From assembly GCA_963693305.1 (NCBI GenBank), contig OY855916.1:4704001-4768000 (forward strand): DNA of 64,000 bases, in the 5' to 3' direction. This DNA comes from Meandrina meandrites (lineage: Eukaryota > Cnidaria > Anthozoa > Scleractinia > Meandrinidae). The notes under the pieces are model-generated. The model had not been told where the DNA came from, did no database searches, and saw only the letters and a program-made list of their open reading frames with translations. This document shows positions 23,158 through 35,657 of the stretch, piece by piece; position 1 is the first letter of the stretch; each line of letters starts with the position of its first letter. Both the position numbers and the translations under genes were made by a program.

Positions 23158-24392
23158 TATTATTATTATTAATTTATATGCATCTGTGCTTTATTATTTA
23201 TACCTATATACTGAAAGTAGTGTGTTATATGTTAGTTCTTGTAAGTAATTTATTGTACATGTAAGTACTGTATCATGTATTTACTTAATTTGTAAGCTTA
23301 TTGTATTGTAAGTACATACTGTCAGGTCTATTGTAAATTAACTTATTGTAAGCAAGTATAATAATTACTGTATTATCTACAAAAAATATAGACCAACTGC
23401 ATAAATGGTGCTGAATTTGCAAAACAATATGTAAAAGACTGAGCTTTGCATTGATGAGAGAAATCCTTTGTTTGGAAACATAAAGTTGTTCTTATAAATA
23501 TTTGTTATTCAAATTCAATACCATTAGTTATGCAATCAGACTATAACAAGTCCAAGCAATCCTTTATGTGACTGCTGGCCATCAAAATAGTACCAAGCTC
23601 TCGTCAAATATACCTCTGCAATATCTTTATATAAGGCAGTTTGTTCATGTCCATCATCCCAAAAAGGTACATGTCCTTTCATAGGGTTGAGCTCTTCATT
23701 TGTTTGATGTTGACTGTTGTTTCTTTTACTTGGATTCAAATCTGTCAAAGGATTCACAATGTATGATTTGTATGTCACATTTGATTTCTAAGCCACAGCT
23801 ATTTTTGGGAATGGAGGTGATCTTTTCTTAACTGAATTTTGGCCATGTAATTAAATTGACACCAATTTCTCTGATTTTTGGCAATCAAAATGACAACCGT
23901 TCAAATTTTATAAAGCTTTAAACTTAAGGTGGAACAAAATAAACCATCACAAGATAAATTATTAGCACTTTAGAAAAAATATATTTATAAAAAAAGCGCA
24001 TATTTTCCAAATGCGACAATAGATTTTTTCCTAATTAATGATAACAATTTCAAATTATCCAAGATTTAATGTGAGCAAGTTTCAACAAAATCAGCTGGGT
24101 AGAAATTGCTGCACAGTTGACTGTTGAATGTTTGCTTTAAAATATTATGCTTGTGTATTTTTAGGAGCTGTTACAACAACGTTTAAGTTAAATGCTAAGA
24201 TCCCAAGGATTACTTGAAAGCTTAATGCTGTGGATTATTTAAAAGCTTAATTTCTCAATAAGGCATCTAAAGTATCCACTAGCAAGGAAATACGGCACAT
24301 CAACAACTGTCTGTGAATCTTGTGAATACAAAAAGACAAGGACAGCAATTTTCATCGAAGTTATATAGCAACTGGTCGCCTATCATTGTAAA
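22279..24392. other. Upstream region of gene A, no supported exon
   Basis: AT-rich with a (TTA)n tract at about 23117-23173. A minus-strand open frame at 23536-23778 has one possible acceptor (gatattgcag) but no recognisable motif. No counterparts of the gene B exons at 56679-56724 or 55766-55809 were found. Confidence 0.4.
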
Positions 24393-24620
24393 ATGAAGAA
24401 AGAGCTAGACATACATGTAGATGATGAGGGGATGATATCGGATTATGAGTCAGAGTCTGGGATGTCCGAAGAATATTTGCTGAAATACCTTGAAAACGAA
24501 CTGAGAAACTCATCGGAAACCTTAAATTTAGGAATACTCGAAGGTCACTTGCCCAAATGGCGAAGGCTCCAAAATTTTAAGTTTCCAACCCTGACTTACC
24601 TTTTGATATGCTTGCAGTAG
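24393..24620 (+). CDS. Possible acidic first exon, unknown
   Basis: An open frame of 75 codons starts MKKELDIHVDDEGMISDY and is acidic for about 50 residues, followed by a more ordinary stretch. A gtcact donor after ..GILE (near 24543) would keep only the acidic part. No homologue recognised and no downstream partner exon found. It may be chance. Confidence 0.2.
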   Translation: MKKELDIHVDDEGMISDYESESGMSEEYLLKYLENELRNSSETLNLGILEGHLPKWRRLQNFKFPTLTYLLICLQ

Positions 24621-24689
24621 AACCATCTATTTCTTTATTTGAGTCCTATAAACCAGCAGGGGGAAAATCTTGAGTACAGAAAACCTCTT

Positions 24690-24692
<3 letters not shown>

Positions 24693-24730
<38 letters not shown>

Positions 24731-24825
24731 CAATAATATTTTATTTTTTAATAACAATCTTTATTGACTGATTGAGTACTTTTAATAATAATAATTAATA
24801 ATAATAATAATAGCATTAATAATAA
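24693..24825. repeat. (AAT)n microsatellite cluster
   Basis: Repeated aat/aataat runs interrupted by aac and by about 40 bases of other sequence. Confidence 0.85.
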
Positions 24826-25347
24826 TAAAAGATCTATGTATATAGCACCATATAAGGTAAGAAAATCTAAGAAGTATGTTTAATTGGAAGAAACTTCTTA
24901 TACATTCTCTTAATCATCGGAGAGGTTGCCAACAAATACCTTAACGATGCATGAGCTGATCATTGATCTCCTCTGACCTTGCCAAAAAAAACCAACAGCA
25001 AGAACATGGCACAGTGGGAGAGTTTGAAACTGTTACATTTTTTATAGAGGTTGAAAAAACTTTTACATGTATTATTTGCACATGTGTCTTTAAAGTGGGG
25101 AAATTGTCTTCGGAAAGGTTGTTGTTATCAACATGCAGTGTTTGTTGTGAAATCAAGGTAAACCGTGGCAATGAAAACATGGCGGTCAAAATGTTATGTG
25201 TGTGGCAATTATTTGTGGTACTGTCATTTGCAGTTTACTGCTACAAAATAATGCATTTCTGCATTTGTTAAAGCATTTTTGTGTGGCTTAGAATAAGCAT
25301 GTAGCCACATTATGGTACAATCGGATTTATTTATTTTATTCCTTTTT

Positions 25348-25421
25348 TTGTAGGGGTATTTGTCCATGAGAGTCATTATTTATTCATTTATTTGTAGGGG
25401 TATTTGTCCATGAGAGTCAAG
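25348..25421. repeat. Tandem duplication of ~30 bp
   Basis: tttgtaggggtatttgtcca followed by tgagagtca is present twice, with the copies about 43 bases apart. Confidence 0.85.
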
Positions 25422-27289
25422 CGCCTGTCACATGGGCTTGCTGTATCAAGCACAAGCATGAGTTCGCCATTTTGGTTGTACATGTATGCGTGATCTCTAG
25501 TAATTTTTTTACATGCCAACACATCTGAACCCAGGTTGTGTTATAAGTGCAGATTGTACAAGAGCTTTTATGATCTTAAAAGACAACATTTAACTGCTTG
25601 AATCTTCAGTAAGGTTTTGTCGCTTTGAATGCTCATGTTATTTTAAGTGCCTATGAAGTAATTTTTTTTTTTGCATTTTTTTGTAGCTTGTTATATGTAC
25701 TTTTTGAAATGCCCAAAAGCGAATAGTGTTAAAGGGAGAAAAGTTTGAATTTTGAATGCCGACCAAAGTTTGAATTTGAAGATTGAGAAGTGGGTCCATT
25801 TCACGCTCGGCCAGAACGATCGTACAGTATTGTGCAAAAGTAATGCAAACGAAATTCACGAATTTCATTCTTTGTTCTCTTGAATTTTTGCCGTAAATTC
25901 GCACGAAAAGTCGCGTGAATTTTCGAGGCATTTCGAGCGATATTTCTGAGTAACAATAGGCGATATTTCTTTGAACTTACGCAACCAGCATGAAAGTGCA
26001 TGAAAGTTCGTGAAAGTTCCTTCAGTTTGCGAGTCGGTGCGCAAAATTTCGGTAGACATTGAACAGATTTTAGTGAATGCTCGTAGAAGGTACTCGAAGC
26101 GATCGCTGAGTTTAACCACTCATGTAACTCACACAAAATAGACCCGGTAACTGTCTAGAAAACCTGCACGCAAGCATGAAGTATTCTGACTTGTCGTTCA
26201 TTGCTCGATCTATAAATCAATGTCAAAATCATAACTGACCAGCTTAGGATACTTTGTAAAAGTATTCATACAAATATTAAAACTTTTTTCATCACATTTC
26301 GGTGAATAAACACAACAACCTCTACATGCAGGGAGAAACAAACAAACAAAAACAAGGTTGTGACGTAGGAAATTGTTCAGACGACTCAAGCGTAATGGCG
26401 GATAAGAGAAGTGCGAGTGGAAGAGGCAACTACTGCGTGGTCAGCGGCCCCAATAAATCAATTGTGGGACAAAACAAGTATATCGATAGTATTGATACAT
26501 TATCTACACAAAAACTAAGCTTTGCGGCAGAACTGGAGTTGGTTTTTACGAATTCACGGCGAAAGATGATGTCTCACGTATCAGCCTCCAGCACATTTTG
26601 ACAAAAGCTGTTGACATTGACGACATTTTATTCAAACAGTGGAAACCATGTCCAGCTAGAGGTATCTAATCAAAGGGTCTATTGCCACAAGAAACACTGA
26701 TCGTCAAACTTTACTCTTGTATTTCGCGATAGGAAAAATACATTAAATTTTGTAATTGCATATTTGTTGCGATTTCTGAAAACTTATCGTTATCTACACT
26801 ATGGTTCACAAGAATATAAAGCAAATGAATCAGACGATAAATATAACGGCAAATAAACGCACCCCAAGTTATTTAGTCAAGTAATTTTTGGTTTTATAGG
26901 CTGTGTTATGAAGCTGTCCGCTGAAGCTATTGCTTCCTTTCTTGGCGCCAATTTGATTTCTTGGTAATATAGCGCAAACTACAGCACCAATTTACATTTA
27001 TTTTTTTGGGAAATTATCCATGAATGCCACGTAGAAGAATTACTATATTATAAAAACTGAATGAAGCAGAAACATTTACAATATGTATGCTGTTCAGCAA
27101 AGCAGTGCAACACATGTAAATTAATAAAGTAGGCCCTGGCCCTGGTCAAAGATTGTATACCAGTATATTTCAATAGTGAGTGAAAGCTTTATTTCTCCTA
27201 TTTGATATAAAGTTCCATCAGGTTACAACAGATAGGGGGACTGAATTATAACAACTGAACAGAAGGTTTTCCCAGAAACTCAGAGCCCA

Positions 27290-27760
27290 AGTTGGAATCC
27301 TTGGAATTTTTGGTGGGGGTGTGCCACCCACATCTCCAAATCCAGACCCAATTTCAGACCAAAAAATGCCATTTTCTACACCCGTTTTCAGACCTGGCTT
27401 AAAAAATCATACCCATTTTTAGACCTGACCTTGCATAGCATACATGTATGCATTAGTGCTGAACTGGAAGTCAATGTAACAAAGATGAATAGATAAAATT
27501 TAGCTGGAATGATATAATTTATCAATTTCTCTTTCTCTCTCACCAGTTACTCGCCCCAGTTGCTGGGAAGAAAAATAAATTTATAAGCTTTCATGAATGT
27601 TCCCCCGATAACCATACCCAATTTCAGACAAAATGTTCAAAATCTATACCCGTTTTCAGACCAAAACAGCTCAAAAACCATACCCTTTGGGGCTGCACAT
27701 ACCTATGTACTTGATATGGGGGAGTACCCCCCCCCCCCCCCCTCCGGGCTCAGAGCAATG
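27290..27760. repeat. Foldback-like repeat with poly-C tract
   Basis: Repeated words such as acccattttcagacc occur in a loose tandem, followed by ctcagagc near an 18-C run at 27728-27746. The left part contains gggggtgtgccacccac. Confidence 0.5.
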
Positions 27761-28092
27761 ATATTTACGATATTGAAAATATGAGGGCTATAGCTAGGGA
27801 TAGTTTTTTATTGACGTTTCATTACCGTTGTAATTTTCAAATGTTACAGTCTGACTTCAATCTGTATTTATTGCATTGGAATTTACAAAATCAACAAACA
27901 TACAGCCACCCAAAAGCAAAGTAATTGCCTTTTAAGATTTGAAGAGCTAGATGGATTGATTGCATTGTGTATTCTCCATTCATAAATCGTCGCATTGAAC
28001 ATGCATGACTGCGAGACTCGTACAATCAAACAAGAATAAAAAAAAACAGTAAGGGGAAGACACTGATAGACCTTCACAGAATACTTACTGGT

Positions 28093-28270
28093 TTCAGGTT
28101 AATTGTCTCGGCGTAGTCGGCGACCTGAGCATTTACGAGAACTTCTCTTCCCAGACCTTGCACATAACACTGCGGGAAAAGGAGCCGTATTCTGCCGCAC
28201 CATCTTCCTAAAGTCCAACAACTTCTGTTTTACTGGAATCGTTCCTCTCCGATTCTTGCGCATTTGTTGA
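28093..28270 (-). other. Possible 5' exon with strong donor
   Basis: Minus strand. A consensus donor (gtaagtatt) follows 28093. Upstream of it lies a 54-codon very basic frame starting MRKNRRGTIPVKQKLLDF that stops just before the donor. If transcribed, this is more likely a 5' UTR exon carrying a small upstream frame than a coding exon. It lies inside the possible transposon at 25644-28630. Confidence 0.25.
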
Positions 28271-28627
28271 AACTATAGCCGAAGAAACATTTAATCATCG
28301 CTGCCTTTACATGTATATATTTAAATCAAGATAAAAACTTAAAATTTGGAGTAAAACTCGAGAGGGAACCCGCACAGTAATGGAAGCGATAAGAACCGAT
28401 AATGGGGTAAACAAATCGGTGGAACAATATCCTACGTCACAGATCGTAAACTTGTTCCCAGTCTCTGGACCCTCTGTTTTGTCATACCAAGGCCACTTCA
28501 TGATCAGGTGGCAAAAAGTCAGGTTTCTCTCTCTCTGACATAATCGTTTTTTAGCTTTTTGAAAAGTAGACATACCAGTAATAAGCCACAAAAAAACACA
28601 AAAATATTTTTTACTTCATAGGCACTT

Positions 28628-28815
28628 TAAACTTTTGTGCTGTTATTATGTAAGTGATTGAACTCTAAGCCAATCATTAGTTTGTTATGTTGAAGAACAT
28701 TTTCGAAACTTGGATTATTTCAACTTTAGTGCTGATATTATGTTAGGGATTGAACTCTAAACCAACAGTTAGTTTGTTTTGTTGAAGAATATTTAGAAAA
28801 CTCGCCGGATTATTT
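28628..28815. repeat. Tandem duplication of ~100 bp
   Basis: Two copies share gattgaactctaa, agttagtttgtt and ttggattatttcaact in the same order with minor substitutions. Confidence 0.8.
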
Positions 28816-28969
28816 CAACTTTTGTTTTCAGGCCCCTTTACAAAGACAAATGCACCTAACCAGTGAGATTCTTTAGAAAAAATATAGTTGTTCTTGTTAT
28901 CATGGTTGCTGAAGCTTGCTAATATAATTTCAAATTATACTTGAAACACCAAATAAATAAAACTTGCTG

Positions 28970-31214
28970 TCAAATTTCTCAGGAGAAGATGACCTGCTGC
29001 CGCACCGTTGAAAAACGGCTGACTAGGACATGAATTGATGAGTGCCTTGCAAGTTGTGAGAGCATCATTATTCCATCCCAGACCTCTTTTTCCCCCCTGG
29101 TTACCATTATAATGATAATAATGTATATATACGTAACTTATAAAAGTACAGTGTAGCAAGGAGGCCTAAAAGAATTATCCACCATATATAACATTATAAT
29201 TTTTGGTGTAAAAAACATCATAAGTACTTTTATATGGTAATAATTATTTCAGACAAACCTTATCATCATCCATTACAATGTAGAGAACTGAATTGCCTGT
29301 TATAATTTGTTTAATTGTCTTTCCATCCCATATCCTTGGAATCCCATGAAACTGAAAGGTAATACTGTCCTGACTTACAGCTGCACAAAAAATCCTACAT
29401 AGAAGGATGCAAAATAATCCATTTTAATTAATACCTACTGGGGGAAGGGTAGTAATTTTAGAATTATAAACACACATCAGGCCCGTAGCCAGGGGGGGTG
29501 CGACGGGTGCGTCCGCCCCCCCCCCCCCCCCACAAGCCTTGGAAGTCCGCTCCTTGTGAAAAAAAGTATAAAAATAAATAAGTAAATAAATAAATTACTT
29601 AATAAAGGGAAATGGTATTTCTGTTGTTCGTCTATTTAGTCTATTTACATTCAATGGGTCCACCATTTGTAGATTCGTGTGACATATGTTTGACCAAATT
29701 GTGTGATTCTAGGTTAATTTTAACGATACATTCTAACTAATGCCGTTCATAGTCGAACCGTTCGAAGTAGCCATTAATATTCCCAGGCGCTACCAAAAAG
29801 AGAGGACACTGGGTACTTGGTTGGCTCGGAACACGGCACTCGGTATTGAGAACAAAACAAGAAAAAGAGAAAGGCGGCAGCCAGATCATGCCAATAAATA
29901 AACAATTGCAAGTGCTCTAAGAAGACTACACACGTTCAACAGAGCCAGTATGACACAAGAAAGGCTTTCTTCACTGGCCCTGATGCACATTCATTATGAC
30001 ACAGACATCGACCTGGAGGAGGTAGTGGATGTGTTTGCCAAGAAGCACCCAAGAAAGTTGGAGCTTGCCACAGTGTTGAGAGATCAACAAACCGACTCTG
30101 GGTGATTTAAATAAAGAAATAAAGATATCTATCTTTTTCCAGTCTTCCTTTAAAAGAACTGCCGTCATTGTTAGTTAAATAAATTGTAAATTATGTTTAC
30201 AAGGCTCTGTTTCTAAAACTACGTTTTGAATTTAAAAATGTACAAGAATTATTGTCCTTGCTACCTTCACCTTTATCTGACTTGTTTCTTAACAAACTGT
30301 CTTCAAAACGCACGAAATGCGGCCTCAGATAGCTATAGCCCATTTTTTCAAAATTTCCTGGGGGGGGGATACCCCCAGACCCCCCTACGGGCTCGCACCT
30401 TCGGTGCTCGAGATTTCGCGCCACAGGCGCTCAAACGCACCCCCCCCCCCCCAGCAAACATCCTGGTTACGGGCCTGCACATGTTCAGTCTTCACAAGCC
30501 TCACAACAGCTGGAGTTAATATCCTCAAGTTTCTGTAGCATGAAGCAACTTATAATTAACAATATTGCTTTTGCCCTGAAAGGGATCTGTCAATGCTATA
30601 GAACCCTAAACACAAGTAGTTGGAAGGCTTACGTAAAGAGGATAAAAATGCTGATACTTTATCAATTGTTACCTGCATACACATTCACAGTTTTAGAGGT
30701 TTTTCCGAGCTCCCCCTTTCAATGTTGAACCCTTTAATGTGGCTAAGGATTGTCTGACTGTGCAATAATGTTGGGGAGTTTAACATTGAAAAGGGGATAT
30801 TGAGGCTAGGGGGGAGGGGGGGGGGGGCAGGGGGGAGAGACAAGGAAATAAATTTGGAGATCATGCCAAAATGTTTGATGAGGGTTGTAGTTCATCACAG
30901 GTCTCCCCCAAAAGGACATTTTCTTACCTTCCATTTAAGTTGAAGGTTGTAAAAGTCTCCTGGAGTTTTTGTCTCACCATCTCTGCTGACATTTGTTTGG
31001 AGAACTGGACTTTTGTCTTACACTGTCCAGTGCTTTTCTTTTTTATTTTTGCCATTTCGATAGTGTTTGGAACATACACTTCGCCATTCCTTCTTTGACA
31101 ATCATTCTTCTTGAGCAAAGTAACAGTTTTAGAAAAATCATCTTGAGCTCTCTTGACTTTAACTGCACCAGCTTGCTTTTCTGAATTCGAAGCCAGGTTC
31201 ATGATGAGTGTTTT
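28970..31214 (-). CDS. Gene C: unidentified protein, at least two or three exons
   Basis: Exon 30928-31214 (287 nt, acceptor tgtttcag, donor gtaaga) starts KTLIMNLASN, is Lys-rich and contains LLKKNDCQRRNGEVYVPNT. Exon 29259-29373 (115 nt, donor gtttgt) gives ITFQFHGIPRIWDGKTIK and NSVLYIVMDDDK; it joins in frame only if the acceptor is gtaag rather than the neighbouring tgcag. A third open segment, 28970-29096 (acceptor aaccag), continues in phase with LTTCKALINSCPSQPFFN. A hAT remnant sits in the intron. I do not recognise the family. Splice signals and matching phases favour a real gene, while the weak middle acceptor is a caution. A pair of TATA-type promoters upstream at about 34.0 and 34.8 kb points the right way. 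Confidence 0.5.
29479..30477 (+). mobile_element. Deleted hAT transposon with C-terminal dimerisation remnant
   Basis: caggcccgtagccagg at 29479 is matched in inverted form by cctggttacgggcctg ending at 30477. The plus-strand frame near 29935-30105 reads FNRASMTQERLSSLALMHIH and VVDVFAKKHPRKLELA, the C-terminal dimerisation region of hAT-like transposases (ZBED / 52-kDa repressor-like). The rest of the transposase is missing. Poly-C/poly-G runs lie just inside both ends. cacat flanks both ends; a full 8-bp duplication is not clear. Confidence 0.75.
30780..30835. repeat. G-rich tract
   Basis: Several G runs of 5-12 within 50 bases (ggggagggggggggggcagg), a candidate G-quadruplex, in a gene C intron. 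Confidence 0.7.
30928..31214 (-). CDS. Gene C basic exon
   Basis: Open for its whole 287 nt between a good acceptor and a good donor; ends in phase 2. ATG at codon 5 of the exon. No domain recognised. Confidence 0.55.
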
Positions 31215-31330
31215 CTGAAACACAATAATTTTATCATAAGACAGAGTTTGCTTTCTTACTTACATTGTCTGCTTCTTTAAGGTTTAATAGGCTCTGCTAT
31301 CGAAGGTTGCAGATCATTATGAATGTCATT

Positions 31331-31621
31331 GGCCGTTTTTATACTAGAGACGCGTTACCCGTCTGGAGAGCTTCTGCAAACATTTTGTAAATCGTCCAGT
31401 TATCCGTCTCTAGTATAAAGACGGACACAAGACGCGTTACCCGTCTAGACGAGCTACTTTTCAAAATGCGTCTTGAACGACGGATTTCCAAAAGTAGCTC
31501 ATCTAGACAGGTAACGCGTCTTGTGCCCATCTTTATACTAGAGACGGATAACCGGACGATTTGCAAAATGTTTGCCAAAACTCGTCCAGACGGGTAATGC
31601 GTCTCTAGTATAAAAACGGCC
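31331..31621. mobile_element. ~290-bp foldback MITE
   Basis: Long palindrome: ggccgtttttatactagaga at the left, its inverse at the right. The inner arms carry gacgcgttacccgtct and its inverse several times. The minus-strand frame over it is a palindrome artefact. Confidence 0.9.
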
Positions 31622-32945
31622 ATTGAAGAAAAATCAAAATCCATGAAAGTTTTAATTCAGTTTAATAAATTGACTAATATAATGGCTGATTTTTTCTATC
31701 TAATTGCAATCACACTAAATTGATTGATGTGTGGGGTGGAATTCAAGCAGTTACATGTACCTCTGAAGATAAAAATGGTTATTCATGAAGGTACACAATT
31801 CTTCATGAGTCAGTACTAAGAATTTCTAAATGATCAACAGCTCAGTGTTATGCTAATTTCTATTTCATTTTCTCCAAGAATGGTTGAATCACATTACCAA
31901 CTGGCTTAACAAAAAAAAGACATCATTCGGTATATTCCCATAATACACCCCAAAATTTTGTATAAGCATTGTTTTCAGTCTCTCTTGCACTTGGGATTCA
32001 CTCTTCCCAAGACACAGAGAAATTAAACAATGCCTATGCAAAAATTTTGGCGTGTAAATTTAACAAAGTGTATTAATTAAGAAATGGTGAAATTGGCAAA
32101 TTTAAACATGTTCTTTATTAGACACAAGAATTATTAAAACAAGCACTGGAAATGTCTTGCCAACACAGTCAAAGCTCTCCTTGCGACCATTCTTGTAACC
32201 TTCCAGCTCCAGCTATGACCATCAGAAGATTGTAAAACCCTGTTTGAATTGTCACTCAAGCTCTGTAACTAAAAATTCACTTCTGTCTCAATGTGTGGTC
32301 GCTTAGGACACCCCATTCTAATAAAAAAACCTCCAATGACGACAACTTTTTATTCCACAGTGATCGTTTACGAGAGCTTGAACCATATTTCGGTTTTAAT
32401 AAAGAACCTTCCTCAGTGCAGCTGCACGGTAATAGTTCAAATTTTGAAAAGTTCTACATGAACTCTTACCTTAGCTTTGCAAATGGATATGTTCTAGTGG
32501 TACATGCAAATGTGGGTAAGTCCAGCCTGAATTTCAGTGACCAGAGAAGACATGTGAAATTCAGGCTACAGCAAGTCTTGAGAATGTTGTAGTCGGAGTT
32601 TTTAATATCATGAGATTGTAGGACCTGTCAAGTGTACAAAAGTATCTTGCATTAGTAAACTTGCCTATCAGCAATTTATGCTGCAGTCAGCAAGCCTGCG
32701 CTTACATGTACAGCTACCCGTCTTTACACCCTGCCACTTTGGGCGTTTTGCTATCTCTTAACAAATGCCTAAACTGACAAAGAGCTATAGTCTCTCCAAG
32801 CAGTACTTCCAATATAATACTGAATTTACCGACTAGCTACATGTAGACTACTATTTATTAGTATTTAGCATGGACTGTCCATTAGTAGCTCTATTAGTAT
32901 AAATTTTATAAGAAGGTATTGTACCTGATGTATTTATGCCTTGTA

Positions 32946-32996
<51 letters not shown>

Positions 32997-33900
32997 GTAC
33001 AATTGTATTTTGTTATTTACAGTTCTGTGAAATGATCAGCTTACCTTAATTAGTATGATATTAGTAACGTTTCACTCCAAACTGGTCTTCCGATGACCAA
33101 ACTGTTTAATTTATCAAAACACTACTTATCCTCCAGTCAACACAAATAAAAGCCAAAACACAAACTACACCCGGCCCTACCAGGGAATTTTGAAGATCTT
33201 CCTATGCACGTACATAAGCTTGTCTACAGGAACCATTTCACATCGCAGCTGTTGTTATGATTTAACCGAAATCTCCCAGGAAACAATTAAGAGCAACATT
33301 TGTAAAATATGTTTTGCCCACTTTTGGTACATCAGTAAATTTACCGACTTCAACAATTAAACGAATTTCCATCGCGACATTTGACTTTCTTGGCACCGCA
33401 AATGAGGAAAGTTTGGTTGATCACCTGATCACGTCACGTGACTCGTCTTTTCCCGCGCTGTGTCCGTTGTCGCGCACGCTGTAAACTTTTCATCACGGTC
33501 CGGCAAAGCTCATGTATAAAACAAGTATCATCCGGTATCACCATAAAATAACGTAGAATATTTTCTGACCGTAAAGCGTTATTCGCTATCACAGACTTGT
33601 ACGGACAACAGAAGACAAAAAAGATCAAGAAACTATGCTCGCAGGGAAATTCATATTTCGCTTTCATTTCTTGACGTGCCGGAGTACTGACATCCACGCA
33701 AATCACCGCAAAATACTGGAAGCTTAAAAGTTAAAGTTATGACACTGTATGTCAGCCAGGGTTAAATTATCAAGTTATATCTTATAAACAATCGAGTATG
33801 TCGTATAAAAACTCCTACGAAAGCAAATTGTGGCTTTTCGATCGACAAAATAAAGCCGGAAGTCGAAAGCACAAATTAAGGCCTGAATTCACTTTGAATT
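31622..33900. other. No supported gene; AAAT microsatellite
   Basis: Mostly AT-rich. An (AAAT)n tract runs 32947-32996. A sequence near 33420-33440 contains gatcacgtcacgtgac. No exon with both splice signals and a convincing frame was found. Confidence 0.45.
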
Positions 33901-33904
33901 ACTT

Positions 33905-34110
33905 ACCTCGGAAAAGTAAAGTGCTGCCTAAACGGAGGAAACAGTGCAAATAATATGTCAACAGAGATCCAACGCCTTGCAAAGTCAAAGAAATAACACA
34001 TGATCCTGTCTTCTGCTTTTATAGAAGGTATTTACATCATCAGGTCATGAGATTGTGTCGTTGATGAAAGCGCATGTGCGGCGTATCAGAGATATTATAC
34101 TCGCGAGAAT
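33905..34110 (-). promoter_or_regulatory. Candidate TATA promoter and first exon, copy 1
   Basis: On the minus strand a TATAAAAG box lies at 34016-34023, preceded by an NRF1-like cgcacatgcgc. A transcript would start near 33990, and the first exon would end at about 33909 with the strong donor gtaagt. No start codon context was assigned, so it is probably 5' UTR. The nearest minus-strand gene downstream is gene C. Confidence 0.5.
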
Positions 34111-34709
34111 TTTTCGAGTCCACGCGAGGCCTGCACAATCATTGTCCTGAATTTTAGCCGTCTCTCTCTCAGAAGTTTTGCTACAATTCAGTCGGCTGCA
34201 ATTCAGGTTTTTCTGTTCTCTCATTCAAACAAGCCAGGCGTGCTTCTCAAGCGGTTTTCAAGATCATTTCTTTAAAATGACTGTATTAAATAAGTACATG
34301 CATGATTCATTTTAGCTAGCTAAAACACGGTACTCGTGCGTGAGTCGATTAACTAGTAGCTCGTGCCATCGTCCGTCAGGCCTGAAAAGTGTTTATAGTT
34401 CTAACTTTTCAACCAGGAAAATAGCCGCCGTTTAGATTATTTGGTTGAATATTATGGCATGCGGTAAGATTTTAGTCGCGGCGAGCTCAGATTACTCGGA
34501 TTGTTGAAAGGTTAACACATTCCGGATACACACTGTAGTAGCTTTCTGAATTTGAGATCGAAACAAGAAAAATTTGAAATACCAGTAGGTTCATTTGCTT
34601 CGTTTCGTGATCTTCGTTTGCGAGAAAAATTCATCACGCAATGCGAAGGAGGAAGTGAACGATAAACATGCTAGCCGAAAGAATTTTTTGATTGAAGCTA
34701 TAAACAATT

Positions 34710-34930
34710 TAAAAATACAGGCAAAGTCTCTCACCTTGAAACAGACCTTGAACAACGACGGAAACAGTGCAACAAATATATATGCAGCGGAGAAGCAAAG
34801 AGATAACACATGATCCTGTTGTCTGAGTTTGTGAAGTATTTATATACCAGGTCACGAGATTGTGTGATTGATTAAAGCGCATGTGCGGTGTATCAAGTAT
34901 TTATTCGCGAGAATTTTTCATGTTCGTGGG
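34710..34930 (-). promoter_or_regulatory. Candidate TATA promoter and first exon, copy 2
   Basis: Minus-strand TATATAAATA at 34837-34846 with the same NRF1-like word upstream and the same aggatcatgtgttat block at the presumed start. The first exon would end at a gtgaga donor near 34732. Confidence 0.45.
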
Positions 34931-35657
34931 TTAATCCACGCATGACCTGTACGATCAAAGCCCTGAATTTCAGCCATCTCCGCTAGTTGTAAAACTACCT
35001 CTTAGAAGTTTTACTACCAGAGTAAACAGCTGCTTCTTAAGCTAATTTATCTGGAAAATGGCTTCTATTACATGTAAAGGGGTGATTCATTTTACAGCAG
35101 ATTTTTAATAGTTAGCCAAAACACCAGGAGTCGTGAGTCCATTTAGCTCGAGCCCTCATCAACCGTCACGGGCTGAAACTTTTATAGCTCTAACTTTTCA
35201 ACCCGGACATAGCCACAGCTTAGACTATTTGGTTGAACATTATGGCACATGACAAGATTTTAGATTGTGCGAGCTCAGATTATTGAAGTTAAGGAAACAG
35301 ATTAATTTCAGTAGACAATTTCGCCGGGATGTATACATGTATACACAGAGGTAGATTTCTAAATTTGAGATCGCAACAAGAAAAATCGAAACAATAGACT
35401 CCTGTTCTTGACCGCAACAGGGTCACGTGATTGTATATAGGGGTGTCTCAGAAAAGCTTTTTACATAATGGCCACATTTATGATAATTCCGACAGAGATA
35501 AACGGCCTATACAATTGTGTGCTGGAATTATATATTTCGCCATTTATACGTAAAAGTTCAATTTGTTCTTCACTACCTGATAACAAACAACTCACGAGCA
35601 ATTTTGAGTTGTCATGAACATGAGATTATTTCCATTTGTCTGCCACACCAAAGAAGT

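Larger units (their letters stand above)
25644..28630 (+). mobile_element. Possible THAP/Kolobok-type DNA transposon (decayed)
   Basis: aagtgcctatgaagtaa at the left is inverted at 28609-28626 (ttacttcataggcactt), and TTAA is present at both junctions. Inside, a plus-strand frame from 26395 (MADKRSASGRGNYCVVSGPN) resembles the start of THAP-containing transposases seen in corals, but the second zinc-binding cysteine is missing and no transposase core is visible. Termini and THAP reading are both tentative. Confidence 0.35.
33905..35400. repeat. Tandem duplication of a promoter-sized segment (~0.8 kb unit)
   Basis: About 33905-34570 and 34715-35390 align in the same order: gaaacagtgcaa, aataacacatgatcctgt, the TATA region, agattgtgt, aaagcgcatgtgcgg, cgcgagaatttttc, gtccgtcag / aaccgtcacg, aacttttcaacc, gaacattatggca / gaatattatggca. 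Divergence is substantial, so the duplication is not recent. Confidence 0.8.

Noticed and set aside
23536..23778. 80-codon minus-strand frame upstream of gene A
   Set aside because: Only one plausible splice site, no paralogue in gene B and no recognisable domain.
32293..32592. 99-codon plus-strand frame
   Set aside because: No motif or splice context; composition is like its AT-rich surroundings.
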